Source of the DNA: Kalaharituber pfeilii
Taxonomy: Eukaryota; Ascomycota; Pezizomycetes; Pezizales; Pezizaceae
DNA length: 64,000 bases
Direction of reading: 5' to 3'
NCBI GenBank assembly: GCA_015179045.1
Contig: WHUZ01000130.1
Location: 1 to 64,000 of the forward strand
In this document: piece by piece, positions 25,851 through 36,928 of the stretch
Layout: each line of letters begins with the position of its first letter
How positions within the stretch are numbered: position 1 is the first letter of the stretch
Program-made: the position numbers and the translations under genes
The notes under the pieces: generated by a model
The model's database searches: none
What the model was told of the DNA's origin: nothing
Seen by the model: only the letters and a program-made list of their open reading frames with translations

Positions 25851-28800
25851 ACCAGAAGCCGTAGCCCCAGTGTCCTATTCGCTTGACGACAGCGAGGGTC
25901 GAGGGTTATGTCAATCCTGCAGGATGTGTAGATGACTTATAAATATAGGTGTAAAGTAGGATCTAGGAGGAGGATGGGGTGTATGAGGGTAACTGTAATC
26001 TTCCTTGCAGTTCTCGTGCCCAGACTCTCCTCGCAGTGTCAGTTTAAGTTGAACGTTCCAAAAGTACCACTGCTGTTGGATATCGCTTTTCCTGTCGCCG
26101 TATCTCAACGCTACTACTGTATTGAGCGAAGGAGTACGGAACTTAATCGACTGTCGAAGAATGAGCGGCGATGACCCCTCAAATACCCCTTTATCGAGTC
26201 CTAAATCTCCGCCTGACCATAGAACCAGAGCTAAGATCAGTGAGCCCCAATGGCTCATTTAAGCATCCTACCGACATACTCTCTCGCTAGCGTAGAGTAC
26301 CCATCAACATCCTGCGCACATGAACCTCTCATGGTTGCAGGGTTCTAAACAAGAGCAGCCAATAAGCCTACCACCTCACAGCCAGATTATGTTCGCCCTA
26401 CATCTGCATATGTGCTGGATTATGGTGAGCAGTTCTGTTGGTTGAGGCCGTACCTATCACATAACACTAACTGGGAGCATGCCGGAGACCTGCGGTGAAT
26501 ACAGGGGCTAAGAGTCAATCGTTCAAGGCTTGCATGACCCGTACCCGGTATGAGATGTATACAAAGTTCGTACATGTGCCGTACTTAATTTAGGCCAGCC
26601 TCGCTCTACTGGTCCCAGCCTCTTTCTTTACCAGCGAGTGGCTTTCAGGAGATGAGGTCCAGTAAGTACAGTATCGCCCCGAACTGAGCTCAGTGCGCCC
26701 TGTCTGGCTGTGATGAGTACATGTACGGGTCCGCATGCTTAACATAGGTCTAGTGCGAGCCGGCGTCTTCCACATGCTGGTCTGGAGACGTCGAGGAATC
26801 AGAATCGAATTTCAAGGTAATGTATCGATGTATATGCGAGTGAGCCATGGTTCAGTGCAAAATATAGCCAATGACGTGCGAGAAATTGGGCAGGAAGACA
26901 AGGATTGGAGGAGAAATGTTCCAGAATACTGCATGTGCAAGGGTGTATCTGCTTGGTGGACGAGGGATAGGCTGGATGGAGTTATTAGTGACTGAACGAA
27001 GCATAGAGGGATATCTATGAAGTACTGAGAAGTTGTGAATTATGTCACAAGATAAAGGTATCAGTACTTGCGTTATTTGCAAGCAGATTTACTCCAATTT
27101 ATCACACGAGTATTAATTCTCAACCGTCATCAACCCTTGTTCTAACTCTATCTATTCAAATAGTATTTACAATAACGATTCATGCTTTGTAAGAACTGAA
27201 ATGAATATTCTATTGATCTTCATTGCTTGAAGTAGGATCTTGAGCACTGGAAAACCGCGTGCCACGGTCTCGCGACGTTTTTTTCGCGGGGAACCCTGTT
27301 CCTAGCCCCGGCTAAGTAAGACTACTTCCGACATGAGAACTTCGTGGTGTGATCATTTGGACAATGATAAAGATATTACATGGAATTCTACTTTCGAGGA
27401 TCTATTGGAAGTTCCTGATGACATCATGAGCTGCTGGTCATATAAAGGACATAAACCGTCTTTGGGAAGTCGAATTGCTGCCAACAATTCATGTGTAATG
27501 TTCAAAGCGCCGAACGGTTTATCCCCTGACCCCGGAGACCGACATTTTACACCACTTTAAACGTCTTGCGAGAGAAAGCGACGTCAGCAGATCAAGCGAA
27601 AAGAACTCTATAAAAAGCTGTGAATAAAGTACCGCCACTATTACTACACTACTTGAAGTGCGAAGCCTTATGGTTACACCAACTCTTGCCGATGATAAAG
27701 TCTCCAGCAGTTGAACTACAAAACCATGTTACACAAGCTAGGCATATATTGCGATTGCGTGCAATGTGTGCGCCCAGCCATAATGCTCCCGCCTAGAGCG
27801 ACAATATCAGCACATGGTACATAAGATAATGAAGATTTCTGCACTGATAATTACTTTCCTTTTTCTAATCTTGTTTTTGCATTGCATACTCATTTGTATG
27901 TCGAGCCAATATATCTATCGGTTAATGAGACAAACTGCTCAAAAATGCTAACCGGAAATGTATTCTCATTTCACAAGTATGCCGTAAACTCATGTGCCTG
28001 AAATTCTGGAGGTTCAGGCAACCTCAACAGCCATGTTTTCCGACTTAATGCCTTCCGTTTTTCCATATTGTATGCAGATAAGTTACTTGTTTATGCGCAG
28101 GTCGAGGGAGGGTCATCTTGGCACACTTGTCTCACCACTCCATTCCCATAGAACGGCAAAGCATACGAAAATAAGGTTGGATTACTGAGAGAATGGTATC
28201 TTTATTCAACCGGACCGGTAGCAGTGCCTAAGGCTGCGTGAGTGAAAGGGAATTATCCAACTTCGATTCAAATGAATCAACCATTGTGATATAATTACAA
28301 TGGCTTCAATGTCAATGTCACCAGTTTCTCGCAAAATAGTAATCCCTCACGTAACTCAACCCCAACCTATCAGCCTCGAAATATGTGGAGTAAGCTTACT
28401 TCGAATTCTTTATCACTTTGAGTCTGCAAAGTACTGGAAATACTTCCTATGGTTCGCAGCCTGATGACTCGGTAGCTGATCCTCGTATGGTACTACTATC
28501 GGCATGACATCCTAGTAATATACTCTAGCTGATACCTGCGTCTTCATCCCCAACCGGAGAGTGGATGTCATGAGTACCATTAATGCAAGTAGGAATATAG
28601 CCCAGCATTCAATTCGATACGCACTGCACAAGAAACAAACGGCAGTTGGAAACACAATCACGAGAGAGGCCAACTCTTATCTGTTTAAGACAATACCCAA
28701 AAAATCTCTGTCTCACATTACATGACATTGAACACAAGCCCGTGCACGAAGTCACCGACACTTCAGTACATGATACTGCATCATACATGATATGTACAAG

Positions 28801-29195
28801 ACTGGTCACTGGACCGGATATCGTCGGACATGAAATCGCGAATGCTATTGGTCAATGCCTACAGGACCAATCACCATATCAATAATTTTTCGAGGGGAGG
28901 CCTGCGGTTCTCAAGGAAATCCTGCATGTGCCCTCGAATATTTGTAGGATATATCTAACTACATGCATTGCTAAGGATAGTGAGGCAAACTTCATCATCT
29001 TACCGGTTCTATTAGAAACTGACATAGCACGTGACAGCAAGCACATAGATGCTTGCTCTGAAGTCCACGATTTACGTCTGAATTTGGCAAGTATTCGGTA
29101 TATGTACTCGGTAATAAAGGTTGGATATTCAGACTAGGAAGAATTTCATATTCGCATACGTCGTACATGACTCTGAGGCACATACTTCTAGTTTG

Positions 29196-30420
29196 AATTA
29201 ACCATGTAATGCAGGCTACTGGGACATTGAACACGACAAGAATATTGAACACTTTCCGGATGCCACAACAAAAAGTTACTGTGAGTGCAAATAACCCTCA
29301 AGTGGGATCAAGTTGAAGCAAGAGCATCGGAGAATACAGTAAATTATCCCCCACACCTTTTCTAGGTCGATTGTTAGCATTTAAGTAATGATCTATTTGG
29401 TATATACAAAATCACATGCTGGACATTCTCTGAGTTGCCATGTGTCAGTGATCCCGCTATGAGGCTTATTGATCTCGATGCATACTCTGTTGCCTGTTCC
29501 GAGATGATATAGCAAGTTTGGTTACACTCAGGCTAATATGTAGTGACTGGCACTGCAATATTGAAGCATACATTTTTGCCTATGCATATGCACAGGAATG
29601 TGGGCATTATAGTGGAAAAACATTGTGTGGAAACCCCTTTCTATAGCTATACAATAAGGTATTTTCAGAGCTGCTGGCAACACTGGCCGGCGGATTTGAG
29701 CTATTGAGTACTGTTATGTACATTTTGCGTATAGAGCCTGCTGGAGATACTCACCACTCTCCGTATAGCTGAATAGTACTTGCAGCTGCAGTGCTCATTA
29801 CTGCAGTCATCTATCTCATACGCATATCGTCATCTATATCTGATAGATATACCTATTAATCTGCTGCTCTCGCTGCCCCCTGTACACCGCTCCACTCAAA
29901 TCGACATATGACATTCAAATTCATCATACAGTGCTGTCAGCAGTTATGAAAATACCTTATTGTATATGCAAAGTTATTTTATAGCTTTAGAGGCCTCTAC
30001 ACAATGTTTTTCCACTATATAATAGCCCACATTCCTGTGCATATGCATAGGCAAAAATGTATGCTTCAATATTGCAGTGCCAGTCACTACATATTAGCCT
30101 GAGTGTAACCATACTTGCTATATCTTCCCAGAATAGGCAACAAAGCATACGTCAAGGTCAATAGGCCTCAGAGTGGGATCATTGACACATGGCAAGTCAG
30201 AGAATGTCCAGCATATGATTTCATATATACCAAATAGATCAGTACTTAAATGCTAAAAATAGACCTAGAAAAGGTGCGGAGGATAATTTACTGTATTCTC
30301 CTATGCTCTTGCTTCCATTTGAGCCCACCTGAGGGTTATTTGCGCTCACATTAATTTTTCATTGTGGCATTTAGGAAGTGTTCCCGGTCGTGGTCAATAT
30401 CCCAGTAGCGTGCGTTAATC
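29196..30420. mobile_element. Foldback element with about 490-bp inverted arms
   Basis: The left arm, 29196-29685, is matched in inverse orientation by 29929-30420 over its whole length, with a 243-bp spacer between. Matching blocks include GCAAATAACCCTC, ACCTTTTCTAGGTC (arms differ by a few bases), TTGCCTATGCATATGCACAGG and AATAAGGTATTTTC. Most differences I compared are transitions. There is no transposase frame in arms or spacer. This fits a foldback or long-TIR non-autonomous DNA element. Transcription through it would give a long hairpin RNA. No clear target duplication was found at the edges, so limits are good to about 10 bases. Confidence 0.7.
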
Positions 30421-32330
30421 TAAGAGAAACCTCGCGATACCGCAATAGCTGGGTATCTGGTTTGCAACAAATTGGGAAGTTGATTGTGACTCCTTATAGA
30501 CTATATATGCGTACGATATCGCTATTATGACGCCAAAGTGAGGGTGTACCTGAAGAGACAAGATAGGTGTGACCGTTCAGAATACTGAAACAATGCCCCG
30601 AGGAACAAAGTACCATTGAGAAGCTTGCACCCCCCAGCAGGAAAATTCTGTCCACCAATAATATTAAGGATTCAATAAACCTGCTCCGCAAACCTACATG
30701 CAAACAAAGGTCTGGAGAAACAATGCTCATAGAAGGTTCCTTAAGGATAACAATGTACCACCTTATATTTACTAGATGACCTGCATGCCCAGACAAATCT
30801 AGGACTGAATGTTCTTGCAATACCTCTTCCTCTTACAAACTTGTATTCCCCTGTGTCTATGAATGGCAATAATTTAGCAGAGAATGGAAGTAAACAATAT
30901 TTCAATCCATGTGAATGCCTAATAAACTTTGTGTCCTTTCATTTCCTGTTTGACAATACGTAATCATCGTGGAACCGTACTCTACAGCTCATTCACCATC
31001 TATCTGTGAACATAGCCAGAGATGAGGGCTCCAATATATATGGCCTAAACTCTTCTGCTACCTCTATGATTAATTCTGCACATGCCAATGTTCAGGGATT
31101 CGAATTCGGATCTTTCTATTTTGGAATTCTGGATTTAGATCTAGTGCTCACCTGCCGTGATTTGAAATTTGGTGTCAAGGTTGTTTTCTTAAAGTTTTCA
31201 TTATACTGTAGTGGCCTTTCGTAATTGAGAAGTACAATGGATAAGATCGAAAGATATCAATCGGACGGTGGTTGTCAACACAAACATTCCATTTCCGAGA
31301 AGGCTTAGTAAGACCTGCAGCAACGTTCTATGTGCTTGAAGCTGGGCTGCTGGAGTGCCCTTGCAATAATTGGTCAATGGCATATCCATAATCGCTCCGC
31401 GCACCACTAGTGTTGCAAGTACATTAGAGCTATGTGCTGCAATTAAGCCTCGACGGGGGATTATGCAACCAAGCTGCCTAATAAGTTTAAATTTTGGAAG
31501 CTAACAATGTCAGTATGCTTTACAACGTACACGTGCCAGCGTACGCCCCTCCATGACCATATATCATTGACCTCTCAGAACTGGGTTGCGCATCACCTAT
31601 GGAAATTAGGCGGATCTATTGCATTATGATACGCACTTGATATAAAACAGAGCGGATCAACTTAGATTTCTTATATTTACAAAAATTGGATCAGTGTATT
31701 AACTATGTAAGATATTAATGTTATTTAGGTAATAGGGAAAAAAGTGCCGGAACAGCCGAGAGGTTGCGTCCAGGATGAAGGCAATGGAGGTGAGCTATGT
31801 CTGTAGAAGTTTAGCTGGAGGCCCGGAACTTAAGGACCCTCCTGCAGTTCCAGGACTTTTGCTTGTGCCCAAGTTATATGGTATGACAGTTAGAGGCTAT
31901 ACTTCAATTATCTGCCAGTGGGCCAGGACCTTCGAGAAGACTCGGTAATGTTCTTGATGATCCGGCACTGCGTCACCACTATTCGGAGCAGCTTTGAATT
32001 TCAAGGTCACTTCATTTCGATAGCTAACCCTATGGAAACTAGTTTGCCCTAACGTCCTCAACATGCCTTCGATCGAGATATCATAATCGGTCGCTGAGAT
32101 CCATCGCCAAATTACCGATCGTAGGAAAACGTGTAACACTTAACCCCACGTTCATGCGTGGAAACATGAGTAAAATGGACAAATTCAGAGGAAGGGAACT
32201 TCCTTCCAAGCATGAACAAGGGTGCTGAAAGTGCTGGGATCGTTTAGCACAGGGAATGCCAGACAAAGTGTGGCACCTGGTGTATACCTTGGTTGGTTAG
32301 GAGGGGCAGGTCTTTATGCAAGGCATCCTG

Positions 32331-32430
32331 TATTATAGTGACTGGTAAAAAGTCTTGGGGATTAGGCAATATTGGGGTAAGTGTATCATGCAAGCCTAAT
32401 CCTCAAGAGTTTTTACAGGTTACTGTATAA
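32331..32430. repeat. Small inverted repeat (37-bp arms, 26-bp loop)
   Basis: The left arm 32331-32367 and right arm 32394-32430 pair with a handful of mismatches (GTAAAAAGTCTTGGGGATTA against its inverse with GTAAAAACTCTTGAGGATTA). It may be a tiny MITE or a solo terminal hairpin. It lies 440 bases upstream of the T5orf172 gene. Confidence 0.55.
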
Positions 32431-32873
32431 ACGCGCTTTGGAAGAAATCATTGGGATCAAAGATAAGCATGTAAGATCAGTCAGAAAGCTAAACCAAAAC
32501 GAGTAATGTAATTGAAAAAGAAAAACGAGGAATGTAGTTGGGAAGAGGTTGTGGTGTGTAGATATGCCTTCAGCAATGAGCACGCGAACATAGGCCCGTA
32601 ACTAACCTTCTCGCACTTTAATGTGCCCACCCATTGAAACTCTCTTAACCTCAAATGATGTATTAGTAGATTTATCTCCCAAGTGCCCGCGAAACTAATC
32701 AGTACTACGATAATATCACCGTCGATCTTCATCTCGATCTATACTTATTTTGTTTTTACCTTTGTTTTTGTTCTATATTATTTCTTCTTTCCAGTTTTCA
32801 CTGAGAGCGCAAATTTTTAGGCGAGAGACTATCCTTGAGCATCCTTTTGACCCCGTATATTTCCTTTTGAGAT

Positions 32874-34199
32874 ATGGCAAGGAGAATTTGTATGGGAAGA
32901 ACAATAGCTGGAGCGCAGTGTCGAAGGAGAGTACAGTCATATTCAGGAGAGCTGCATTGTGCCCAACACCGACAAAGACGCCCTTCCAATGACCAGTCGG
33001 AGCAATTGCAAAACGAAAATGGGACTGGGCTGGAAAGAACGCAAAGGAAACAATCCCCAGGTTTTGAAGTAGTTATATATCGGAGTAATAGTTTTCACGG
33101 ACCTCCGCATCCCCAGCTCTCAAGTTCAGCAAGTGAGAGATCTGGATCTACTGATGATGGCAACAATGCTCCGCCAACGGACACCTTCCAGGTGTATGAC
33201 GAATATGAGCACTCTACTCCAAAGCCAAGGGAGGCTATTCGGATATATGAGGAGTCCGATAATTCCTCTCCGCGGGATCTAGATTCAGAGAATTCAGACC
33301 ATTCATCCTCAACAAATATCACAAAAATAAAATCAGAACAATTCGGCCAAAGCTCAACTTCCTCGTCCGCAAGCAGGAGGAGGGAGGGACTGGCAGAAAT
33401 TGACAAGCCAAACAGTAGCAATGCTGTGCGGGTTTCCCAAAAAGGGCTACATTCAATAGGTAAGGAATCCCAATGTCATGATATCGCATGGAACAACCGC
33501 ACTAAAACCTTGTCAGAACATATGATCAAGGAGTCTGGATTCCACCCAGATAATGAGGAAGCAATAAGAGAAGTTCAACGTACGCCATATTATACTGGCG
33601 GCATATACATTGCCAAGTCTGAGGGGGAGCAAAACGGGCGGGTGCGAGTGAAAGTTGGTCAAACGAGAAGAAACCAGACTCGGCGAGGCAAAGAACAGAA
33701 ACGCTGTGGGTTGACTTTTTGTTGGTTGCAGCAAGTGGTGAACCCATACCGAGTGGAAAAGTATGTTTTGAACTTGTTGGACTCCATCCACGAAGTGGAA
33801 AGTCGAGGGACTTCATTGAGTTACAGTGGAGGTGTGATTGAGCGAGGGCGCAAGATTCCTTGTAAATGTGGCAAAAAACACCATGATGTCTTTTTGACCG
33901 TGAATAACGATCTTGACTGGCTGAAGAAACTTATCATGTGGTGTGTTCAACTTGATCTGAAGGAATTTAGTCAATCGACGTTCGTACCAAAATCACCGAC
34001 GGATTATCTTGCCAGTTACCTGAAAGGAAAGAATCGAGACGCGCCGGTCACCCGCTCACTAGAAAGACAAAAGCAGCAGCAAGAAAAGGGCAAGGAGAAG
34101 CAGCGGGATTGGGTTCGTGATCGGGTTCGAGACACTCGCCTTAGGAGATTAGAGTTAGGGGAGGCTGGTAGCTCACGCTGGCCAGCCAGAGCTAGCTAG
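32874..34199 (+). CDS. T5orf172 (GIY-YIG superfamily) domain protein with an N-terminal Cys-rich motif
   Basis: Intronless frame of 441 residues. Residues 6-32 hold C6-x9-C16-x12-C29-x2-H32, a small zinc-binding-like motif that often precedes T5orf172 domains in fungi. Residues 40-235 are Ser-rich, acidic and probably disordered. Residues 239-310 match T5orf172 (also called DUF1766): GGIYIAK for the GIY strand, VKVGQTRRN for the YIG strand with its conserved Arg, and VNPYRVEKYVLNLLDSI for the helix with the acidic residue. CKCGKKH (about residues 328-335) is a second Cys cluster. The C-terminal 60 residues are Lys/Arg/Gln-rich and may form a basic helix. The superfamily is nuclease-like and DNA-binding. 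Fungal members have no assigned role, so DNA binding or cleavage is an inference. It stands alone, upstream of a pogo relic. Confidence 0.78.
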   Translation: MARRICMGRTIAGAQCRRRVQSYSGELHCAQHRQRRPSNDQSEQLQNENGTGLERTQRKQSPGFEVVIYRSNSFHGPPHPQLSSSASERSGSTDDGNNAPPTDTFQVYDEYEHSTPKPREAIRIYEESDNSSPRDLDSENSDHSSSTNITKIKSEQFGQSSTSSSASRRREGLAEIDKPNSSNAVRVSQKGLHSIGKESQCHDIAWNNRTKTLSEHMIKESGFHPDNEEAIREVQRTPYYTGGIYIAKSEGEQNGRVRVKVGQTRRNQTRRGKEQKRCGLTFCWLQQVVNPYRVEKYVLNLLDSIHEVESRGTSLSYSGGVIERGRKIPCKCGKKHHDVFLTVNNDLDWLKKLIMWCVQLDLKEFSQSTFVPKSPTDYLASYLKGKNRDAPVTRSLERQKQQQEKGKEKQRDWVRDRVRDTRLRRLELGEAGSSRWPARAS

Positions 34200-34788
34200 A
34201 TGTACCTGGGAGAGGTTCATACTATTGGTTGAATTTGGTGCCTTCGAGGTTTGGTTGGGCTCCTTTCCGTTCCGTTTTTTCTGTATTCTTGTTTGTATTT
34301 TTTTTCTATAAGAATATCATTAGAGTCTCTACAGGTTATTGGAGGCAGGTTATCAGAGGAAGGCTATCAAAGGGAGATATTAGAGGGCACTTTTCTGAGG
34401 ATGTACGTGTCCAGAGTTGTCATCAAGACATTGGGTGTGAATATTTGTCAGGTTCATTGGGAGTTTTATATGTACTATACCTTATTTCCGTTATCTTTCT
34501 ATTTTACTTAATGTTAATTATTAATTTTTTTTTCTTTTTAAGTTCTCGTTGTTAAATCCTTGTTCTTTAAATCTGTGTTGTATATATGCTACTATGGGAG
34601 GTGGGTTTTCTGCTGCGGCTGGATGCGAGTATGGCACATGAAAACGAATGTTATAGACGCATGTAGTCTTGTTTGGATAACAAATTACCATTCCTTTACT
34701 GTAGACCTATGTAAAGTAAGAGTGGGATACAATGATTTTTGCTCGGTGATGGGACCCGACATCATTGGCAACAACATATGTTTTTAAT

Positions 34789-35199
34789 TTATTGAAAAAA
34801 ATTGAAGTATAGGTAGACGAGACGCGGACACAAAAGGTAGGCATCAGATGACATAGATGTCGTGTTAAGCAACGGGCACCCATCCACAAAAACAAAAAAC
34901 GTGCACAACATGGTAACCAGTAGGTACCATACGGGGTAACACCAGTATTTCGTTACTATGCCGTTTTCGGAGGATACGCACAGCAGATGAACTGGAAAGC
35001 CTAGATCACTCATGGTAAGTGCCCACTTAACAAGTGCCTCTTCCTCACTCTTAGTGAGGAGTTGCTGTTTTTCGCGAGCTTCTGCACAGCTTCTCTGCGC
35101 TCCCCGTAGCCTGCGACACAATGTATTGGAATTTAGACAAAAAAAATATTCCGCTACTTTTGCAATACTGTCCTCTGGATGCTTCATTTTCCACGCCAT
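34789..35199 (-). pseudogene. Pogo/Fot1-like transposase N-terminal fragment
   Basis: The minus-strand frame encodes a helix-turn-helix segment (AWKMKHPEDSIAKVAEYF), then TLCRRLRGA, then QQLLTKSEEEALVKWALTM and GFPV. This order matches the Psq plus CENP-B/Tc5-type DNA-binding domains at the N-terminus of pogo/Fot1 family transposases (RRLxGA, LTxxEExxLVxW, GFPxR). The match fades after about residue 75, and no DDE catalytic domain follows. Just upstream, the frame KKDKLR is cut by TAA before ALDRAMAWK, which would be the natural continuation. It is therefore a broken 5' fragment, not a working transposase. Confidence 0.6.
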
Positions 35200-36860
35200 C
35201 GCGCGATCTAGAGCTTAACGCAGCTTGTCCTTCTTGATGCGCGTCATTTGAGTATGGTTGGTTGTTAATATCTTCAATATTGGGTTGAGATACAGTGTAG
35301 AGGAACTGGGGGTTGCCTGCTGAGGCTGAAAAGACCCCTGCAATACCCCAGCATTACCGGTGTGCACATCGTTACCCATACGGGCCATTTCCATCCAGCA
35401 GACCCTAAAACATGGTGCTTCTGTAATGCTTCTGTTCCATATGATCAAAGTCTAATGAAACCAGGGCTGCATATAGATTGTAGCATTTTCACGTTTACCT
35501 CTTCAAGCCGCCTTCAACTTCTCCTAGCAAACAACAAACGTCTGTCAAGTAACTTACATCATTGCTTCCACCATGTGATAGAGTGCCACGTGCATTAAAA
35601 CAACCTTATGATTACAACGAATTTCACTTGCATCCGATGCACGTTTTACACCAAAATTGCGCACTCGGGTGAGTATGTATTTCAACAACTCCTGCTGACT
35701 GTTAGTATCCCATTGGAACAAACTAAAGCAAGAGTTATCCTTGAGATCTCATATCTTTAATTCTCCAGAAACATTGTATATTAGGATTATGATACTGTAA
35801 ATGTTTGCATCGTATCTTGGCATATATTTTTGCTACAAAACACTGGTTTTGAATCTACTTCTCACACCTGAAATAAATTTGCTGAAAATGCTGAGACACT
35901 TGAATATGATAGTTTTACCTTGTTCAAAGATGCAAGAATAGCACCAAGGAAATACCTAAGGTAATGGTGGAGTTATTCATAGGATTCTTATTTATATAGA
36001 GATATGTATATAGGAAAACTACCAGAAATGGCAAATTGATACATGGACCAGCTATTTAACAATATGAAGCTGAATAGAGTATCACACATTAAGAGAGGCC
36101 TATCGAAAAGACCCTCTAGCCATGTTCTATAGCTATTATAGAGAACATTGAAAAAACGAACTGCACTCTTATGTTCCTGAGTACTTTTTAATGGGAATTC
36201 CGTACAAATGCATGCCAAGGCATCGAATAAAAATGCCATTATGCTATTAATCGACCATATTACCTCTTCATAGCAAATAAAAGTATCAGATGCGATGAAT
36301 GACTCTTTATTTATATCTAGTAAAAGGGGCATACAAATCTCTGCAGTGGTTGTTGAGATATACTCTTCACGGTGGACAGTTTCGGTGTGAAACGTGTGTC
36401 GGATACTGGTGCACATCGGAAGGTGGTGGAATATAATAGCATCCAATCTTTTACTTGTCTTGTACTTGGATTTTCTTTTTTTTTTCCTATTTAGTTAGGT
36501 AGCGCGTGCCGGAAACATAATCCACATCACTACCGTAAGTTGTGTAACAGAGTGAAACTGCTCAAATATAGAAGTTCTCAAGTATTCGCCATATTGGAAG
36601 GACTCTTGTCCTTGGGCAGTCTGGCATCAAGCATTTTGGAGTCCTCACTTGTTGCAGCGTTCTCAGCAGCGGTGAGCTATACTTCCTTGACTGCCGCAGT
36701 TGCAAGGAGACATTCATTGGCGCTGTGGATCCTTGCGCCCCTTCTTCCAACTTCTGCCACATGTGAGTACTGTATATGGCCAATGTGACTTGCTCCTCAG
36801 CAATCCCTCCAATATATATGAACAATTGACATTTAATACCTCTGATGTCCATAAAGATAG

Positions 36861-36928
36861 TTTTTTTTTATTTTTTTTTATTTTTTTTATTTCATTACTC
36901 GCGTGCCGCCTGACAGGCTATGGCGAGG
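36861..36928 (-). mobile_element. Poly(A)-tailed retroposon 3' end (copy C)
   Basis: On the minus strand CCTCGCCATAG, then GGCGGCACGCGAGTAATGA, ends in a 30-base A-rich tail interrupted by single T residues. It is nearly identical to copy A at 777-847, so it is probably a younger copy. The 5' end, toward higher coordinates, is not delimited. Confidence 0.55.

Larger units (their letters stand above)
25663..32873. other. Long intergenic region holding a foldback element
   Basis: Seven kilobases without a credible gene. It contains the (AAAAT)n tract, a 1.2-kb foldback element and a small hairpin, each listed separately. Short frames (for example 27333-27560 and 28646-28885 on +) show no domain. 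TATAAAAA near 27610 has no gene behind it. Confidence 0.5.

Noticed and set aside
35988..36446. 152-codon minus frame
   Set aside because: No domain, no splice partners and AT-rich codon use. It could be a decayed fragment, but nothing supports a gene.
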